Under the pieces are notes generated by a model. That model did no database searches and had not been told where the DNA came from. It was given only the letters and a program-made list of their open reading frames with translations. Positions 62,180 to 64,000 of a stretch of DNA of 64,000 bases are shown in pieces. Location of the stretch: positions 95,043 to 159,042 of the forward strand of contig JAEYPR010000027.1 in NCBI GenBank assembly GCA_023410535.1, in the 5' to 3' direction. The DNA is from Bacillota bacterium. Its GTDB lineage: Bacteria; Bacillota; UBA4882; UBA8346. Positions within the stretch are counted from its first letter, which is position 1. The number at the start of each line of letters is the position of its first letter. The position numbers and the translations under genes were made by a program.

Positions 62180-63044
62180 CATTAAACCGGGGTTTTTCAA
62201 AAATGACGTGTTGGGAGAGGTGGAGCCGCTGGCGCGGGTGCTTTTCATCGGTCTATGGTGCCTGGCCGACCGGGCTGGCCGTCTGGCGGACCGGCCGCGC
62301 AAGATCAAAGCGGAGATCCTGCCTTATGATGATTGCGATGTGGAGCGGCTGTTAGACGCTTTGGACCGGCAGGGATTTATCGTCCGCTATCAGGCGGCGG
62401 GGGAACGGTACCTTTGGATTCCCGGCTTTTTGCGTCATCAGAACCCGCACCCCCGGGAAACGGCCAGCAGTATTCCGGCGCCGCCTTTGGCAGACACCCG
62501 GTCCGACCCGGGTCCGACCTTGGCGGTGGCTTGCCAAGCAAATTCCCAAACCGGCCCGGCGGATTCCCTGAATCCTGATCCTGGAATCCGGAATCCTGAC
62601 TCCCCCGATCCAACGGCCGGGTCCGGGACGGCAACCGGCCAGACCGGAGTCGCCGAAGTTGAAGCCGCCGCCGCCGCGGTCAAACAATTGGAAACGGTTT
62701 TGCTGGAGATTTCCGGAAAGAAGCGGACCACCGCCCGCGATCGGGCGGCTATCCGGGAAGGGCTGGCGCTGACCGGCGGGGACGGAGTTGGGTTGCAGGC
62801 GTTGGTACGGCAGGCGGCGCAGCAGTTCCGGCCGGAGTACCCCGGCGACCGGATCGGGTCGTTCGCTTACTTCCTGCCGGTGATTCAACGCGCGTTGCAG
62901 AAACGGGCGAGCGCTGAACCGGCCGAGGCGGAAGCCAAGGGGAACGCGGCGCCGGCCGATCCGGCGGCGGATGCGGCGTTGACGGCGGAGCTGTTGCGGT
63001 TGTTGGAACAGGAGACGGCGGAAGGAGGGGGCGGCCATGGCTGA
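62166..63044 (+). CDS. Phage-type replication protein
   Basis: The protein has 292 aa. The N-terminus, MRARNIKPGFFKNDVLGEVE, followed by ARVLFIGLWCLADRAGRLAD and DRPRKIKAEILPYDD, is typical of phage proteins annotated as replication or replisome-organiser factors with a winged-helix domain. A Pro/Asp-rich linker (about residues 100-165) separates it from an Ala/Glu-rich helical C-terminus. AAGGAG lies 9 nt before ATG 62166. The function is inferred from the N-terminal pattern. Confidence 0.72.
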   Translation: MRARNIKPGFFKNDVLGEVEPLARVLFIGLWCLADRAGRLADRPRKIKAEILPYDDCDVERLLDALDRQGFIVRYQAAGERYLWIPGFLRHQNPHPRETASSIPAPPLADTRSDPGPTLAVACQANSQTGPADSLNPDPGIRNPDSPDPTAGSGTATGQTGVAEVEAAAAAVKQLETVLLEISGKKRTTARDRAAIREGLALTGGDGVGLQALVRQAAQQFRPEYPGDRIGSFAYFLPVIQRALQKRASAEPAEAEAKGNAAPADPAADAALTAELLRLLEQETAEGGGGHG

Positions 63045-63441
63045 ACCGGAGTTGCTGGGAAGGGCGTTGCCGTCGAGTTTCTTCCGGCGGGCCGGCGGGA
63101 AGGTGGAGGACGATGGCAATCTGGCGTTGCGATTCGCTCCGGTGTTGCGGGGGTTGGAGGAGTTTGGGCTGAGCGAGCGGGTGGGGGAGTATCGCTATGG
63201 ACTGGAAGATGCGCTTCAGGATTTGGTGGGGTGTATCCGCTGCGACGGGCGTTGCCGGTCGCGGCTGTATATCCCGGGCGGGGTGCCGATGTACTGGGGG
63301 CTGGACCGGGTTGGGATCCGGGCGGCGCGAGGCCGGATGGTGCTGTTTAAGGCGTTTCGTTGTCCCGGGGTCGACCGGCGGAAACTTGAGATTCAGCGGT
63401 TGCTGGTGTATCGGAGCGCCGCGCCGGGGAGCGCCGGTTGA
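63037..63441 (+). CDS. Phage-associated small protein with cysteine cluster
   Basis: The protein has 134 aa. It overlaps the previous gene by 8 nt and has GGAGGGGGCGG upstream. CIRCDGRCRSRLYIPGG suggests a metal-binding turn, and another Cys lies later (FRCPG). I do not recognise the family. Its position after the replication-type gene fits a phage early operon. No phage structural gene follows before the repeats and the IS. Confidence 0.6.
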   Translation: MAEPELLGRALPSSFFRRAGGKVEDDGNLALRFAPVLRGLEEFGLSERVGEYRYGLEDALQDLVGCIRCDGRCRSRLYIPGGVPMYWGLDRVGIRAARGRMVLFKAFRCPGVDRRKLEIQRLLVYRSAAPGSAG

Positions 63442-63492
63442 GCTGAGATGGTGGTGGTGGGGTCGGTTCTGCGGGTTCTGCCAAATTGGTTG

Positions 63493-63617
63493 TTCGCGCC
63501 GTGAAAAGCCATCCATTGCTGCGTCACTTGGTCGCTGCGGCGCTCAATACACAGCGAGGATTAGCTGCGCTCCTCGCTCGGTCGTTCCTTGCACTGGACG
63601 TCTTTTGACGACGCGAA
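63493..63617. repeat. Hairpin-ended ~120-bp repeat (family A, copy 3)
   Basis: The ends are TTCGCGCCGTGAAAAG and the complement of TTCGCGTCGTCAAAAG. The interior differs more from the other copies and has AGCGAGGA ... TCCTCGCT, an internal hairpin. Confidence 0.8.
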
Positions 63618-63643
63618 TGCGCTATTACGGAGACAATCAATTT

Positions 63644-63766
63644 GGCAGGGCGCCCCCCGGCGCGTTGGGGTATAGCGCCGGACTGCAAACACCTCGGCTA
63701 GATGGACTGGAGTTGTGGAGGGGGATGGTTTGAGGGCAGGAAACAGCGCTACGCTGGTTTCCTCGG
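63644..63766. repeat. GC-rich repeat (family B, copy 4)
   Basis: It has GGCGCCCCCCGGCGCG, GCGCCGGACTGCAAACACCTCG and a terminal hairpin (GGAAACAGCG ... CGCTGGTTTCC). It follows family A copy 3 by 26 nt. Confidence 0.82.
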
Positions 63767-63782
63767 GTTGGATCGTCTATAC

Positions 63783-64000
63783 TGAACTGGACAGTTTTCT
63801 TAAGGGGTAGTAAACTAAAACCACTAAAGAATGGAGCAAAATACTATGACCAAAAGAAGACGCAGAGAATATGCAGATGAGTTCAAGAATCAAATGGTAC
63901 AGCTGTACTTGGGTGGCAAACCTCGATTTGAAATTATCAAAGAATATGAATTAACAGAAAGTGCTTTTGACCGTTGGGTAAAGCAAAGTCAATCAACCGG
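63783..64000 (+). mobile_element. Left part of an IS3-family insertion sequence, cut by window edge
   Basis: From TGAACTGGACAGTTTTC, a plausible terminal repeat, the base composition falls to about 38% G+C, well below the flanks. A transposase OrfA starts 63 nt inside. The right end is outside the window. Confidence 0.75.
63846..64000 (+). CDS. IS3-family transposase OrfA, partial
   Basis: The first 51 codons are visible, with the rest past the edge. MTKRRRREYADEFKNQMVQL, then GKPRFEIIKEYELTESAF and DRWVKQ, form the helix-turn-helix of IS3-family OrfA proteins. The AT-rich codon use contrasts with the neighbouring genes and suggests recent arrival. Confidence 0.88.
   Translation, partial: MTKRRRREYADEFKNQMVQLYLGGKPRFEIIKEYELTESAFDRWVKQSQST

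Noticed and set aside
63037..63733. A second overlapping frame (63197-63733) at the phage-like end
   Set aside because: It runs through the repeat elements A and B and out of frame with the better supported gene at 63037.
1..64000. tRNA, rRNA or tmRNA genes
   Set aside because: No cloverleaf with a TTCRANNC loop or rRNA-like stretch was found by reading; a tRNA scan would settle this.

Overview
The window reads as a chromosome segment of an anaerobic, saccharolytic, spore-forming member of the Bacillota with about 55-57% G+C. The evidence is a trimeric [FeFe]-hydrogenase operon, an anaerobe-type oxygen defence set (rubrerythrin, desulfoferrodoxin, ferritin), a membrane pyrophosphatase, and sporulation-type genes in the order SpoVB-like, MazG, SpoIID-like, YabP. 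Hydrogenispora or another Limnochordia-like lineage is my best guess. Exported proteins with signal peptidase I leaders and no lipobox, including a sugar-binding protein, hint at a periplasm, but this is inference.

Layout. 1-2.7 kb: end of a secreted protein gene and a DUF421/DUF4363 pair, all leftward. 3.3-6.65 kb: an exported protein with EF-hand-like loops and a secreted M16 peptidase pair, one subunit lacking the metal site. 6.8-9.2 kb: a MarR regulator with a palindromic operator on its own promoter, then rubrerythrin, desulfoferrodoxin and ferritin. 9.4-12.2 kb: SEC-C methionine aminopeptidase, a membrane protein and an M20 peptidase. 12.2-20.8 kb: a sugar-use locus, with a YesM/YesN-type two-component system divergent from a carbohydrate ABC transporter and a GH31 glycosidase. 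21-29 kb: DUF554 protein, HAD phosphatase, a large chemoreceptor, a secreted PL9 pectate lyase and HU. 29.2-33.8 kb: leftward hydrogenase operon. 34.6-39.3 kb: a degenerate relative of the membrane pyrophosphatase directly upstream of an intact hppA. 39.3-47 kb: YcxB-like, SpoVB-like, MazG, SpoIID-like, a sugar-binding-fold membrane protein, a GT-C enzyme and YabP. 47-53.7 kb: TPR protein, lytic transglycosylase and a second large chemoreceptor behind a consensus sigma-D promoter. 53.9-58.9 kb: an ABC-2 exporter trio and two tandem serine hydrolases. 59.1-63.4 kb: a phage- or ICE-like module (ImmA/XRE switch, zinc-domain regulator, ArpU-like activator, replication-type protein). 63.8 kb to the edge: start of an IS3-family element.

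Between genes lie several repeat families: 21-nt-unit tandem arrays in both orientations at five sites, and a composite of ~120-bp hairpin-ended elements (A) followed by GC-rich elements (B) and a third family (C). These account for most of the long non-coding stretches. I found no tRNA, rRNA or CRISPR array.

The most unusual observations are the catalytically dead-looking pyrophosphatase paralogue beside hppA, the 21-nt arrays, the A/B/C elements whose arms match within each copy, and the MarR operator with a second partial copy ahead of rubrerythrin.
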